Shown here one piece after another: positions 47,076 to 47,500 of a DNA stretch of 47,500 nt. The DNA is taken from assembly GCA_000320545.1 (NCBI GenBank), contig ADNK01000904.1:132501-180000 (forward strand), read 5' to 3'. Below the pieces are notes generated by a model. It had not been told where the DNA came from. It searched no databases and worked only from the letters and a program-made list of their open reading frames with translations. Every line of letters starts with the position of its first letter. The first letter of the stretch is position 1. The DNA comes from Bigelowiella natans CCMP2755. Lineage: Eukaryota; Cercozoa; Chlorarachniophyceae. The translations under genes and the position numbers were made by a program.

Positions 47076-47500
47076 AAGTACTATTGTCCGCTGCATCATC
47101 ATGCGAATAATGATACACTTGTGTATGTCAATACAGAAAGGCCATCCCTACCTCCTGCTCCTGCTGCTGCTTCGTCATATTGCGTCATCACTGTGTGCAG
47201 TGACGTTAGAGAGCTTTCTCGATTGTGCATGGTTGGTGTCGTTGCGTATCGGTTGATATTTGGTACTCCTCCTCCTCCTCCTCTTCCTCGGTCATCATCA
47301 TCATCATCATCATTGTCATCTTCTTCATCATCATCACAAATATTCTGATCGCTTCCTGTAGCGACAGAAGCAGACATTCCAAGGCTCTGCAGGTTTGCCA
47401 TTGATGGGCACGATGCTGATCTGTGAGAGGCAAGGAGGAGGAGGAGGAGGAGGAGGAGGAGGAGGAAGAAGGGGGGGTGAGGAGGCGGAAAAACAAAGGG
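46784..47500 (-). CDS. Fragment of a further minus-strand gene (5' end beyond window)
   Basis: A likely exon at about 47420-47150 reads MANLQSLGMSASVATGSDQN, then an Asp/Glu-rich and Gly-rich stretch, then RYATTPTMHNRESSLTSLHT. A candidate next exon at 46849-46784 (PYSVTQQLPHKEAASSITQ) is flanked by AG and GT. The composition is compatible with a disordered regulatory protein. No domain recognised. It could be the upstream part of the 43.3-46.3 kb gene or a separate gene. Confidence 0.35.
47040..47076. repeat. (CTA)n trinucleotide repeat
   Basis: About twelve CTA units between two proposed exons. A (GGA)n tract closes the window at 47434-47464. Confidence 0.9.

Noticed and set aside
1-47500. 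CRISPR arrays, operons, transposases, integrases or viral genes
   Set aside because: No spaced direct repeats of CRISPR type, no polycistronic spacing, and no recognisable transposase, reverse transcriptase, integrase or capsid motif was found on either strand.

Overview
This is a window of nuclear DNA from a eukaryote. Genes are split into many short exons with GT-AG introns, introns and spacers are packed with microsatellites, and there is a eukaryotic-type tRNA-Glu with an internal B box and a T-run. The gene content (a plastid/cyanobacterial-type DUF1995-like region, algal-style prolyl 4-hydroxylase and fucosyltransferase-like enzymes, a PstS-type binding protein) suggests an alga or related protist, possibly a heterokont. 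The sequence alone does not fix the lineage. All exon joins below come from reading frames, splice dinucleotides and family motifs by eye; none is confirmed by transcripts.

Layout, left to right: (1) <1-3.2 kb, minus: type II membrane glycosyltransferase resembling O-fucosyltransferases, 3' end outside the window. (2) 3.85-5.9 kb, plus: unrecognised multi-exon gene. (3) 6.7-8.35 kb, minus: zinc ribbon + EF-hand + PH domain protein. (4) 9.8-14.03 kb, minus: secretory prolyl 4-hydroxylase-like oxygenase. (5) 14.28-16.95 kb, plus: a DUF1995-like region apparently fused in frame to an IRG-type GTPase. (6) 18.17-19.55 kb, minus: ataxin-7/Sgf73-like zinc-finger protein with a polyalanine tract. (7) 20.175-24.285 kb, plus: D-galactonate dehydratase of the enolase superfamily. 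(8) 25.12-29.09 kb, plus: BMT5-like (DUF2431) methyltransferase with added C2H2 zinc fingers. (9) 29.74-31.96 kb, minus: secreted protein of unknown function. (10) 32.257-32.326 kb, plus: tRNA-Glu(UUC). (11) 32.6-41.74 kb, plus: tandem PstS-like two-domain surface protein with a C-terminal membrane anchor. (12) about 43.3-46.27 kb, minus: membrane-anchored protein of unknown function. (13) 46.8->47.5 kb, minus: fragments of a further gene.

The genes do not form a pathway. Several share the secretory or surface compartment (1, 4, 9, 11, 12). Strands mostly alternate, giving short divergent promoter regions (for example 14031-14278) and long convergent spacers. The convergent spacers share a composition rich in TGCA, CATG and GCTAGC words that the gene models do not explain. 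The most unusual items are the DUF1995-IRG fusion, the tandem eukaryotic PstS protein lacking the usual ligand-binding aspartate, and the methyltransferase-zinc-finger fusion.
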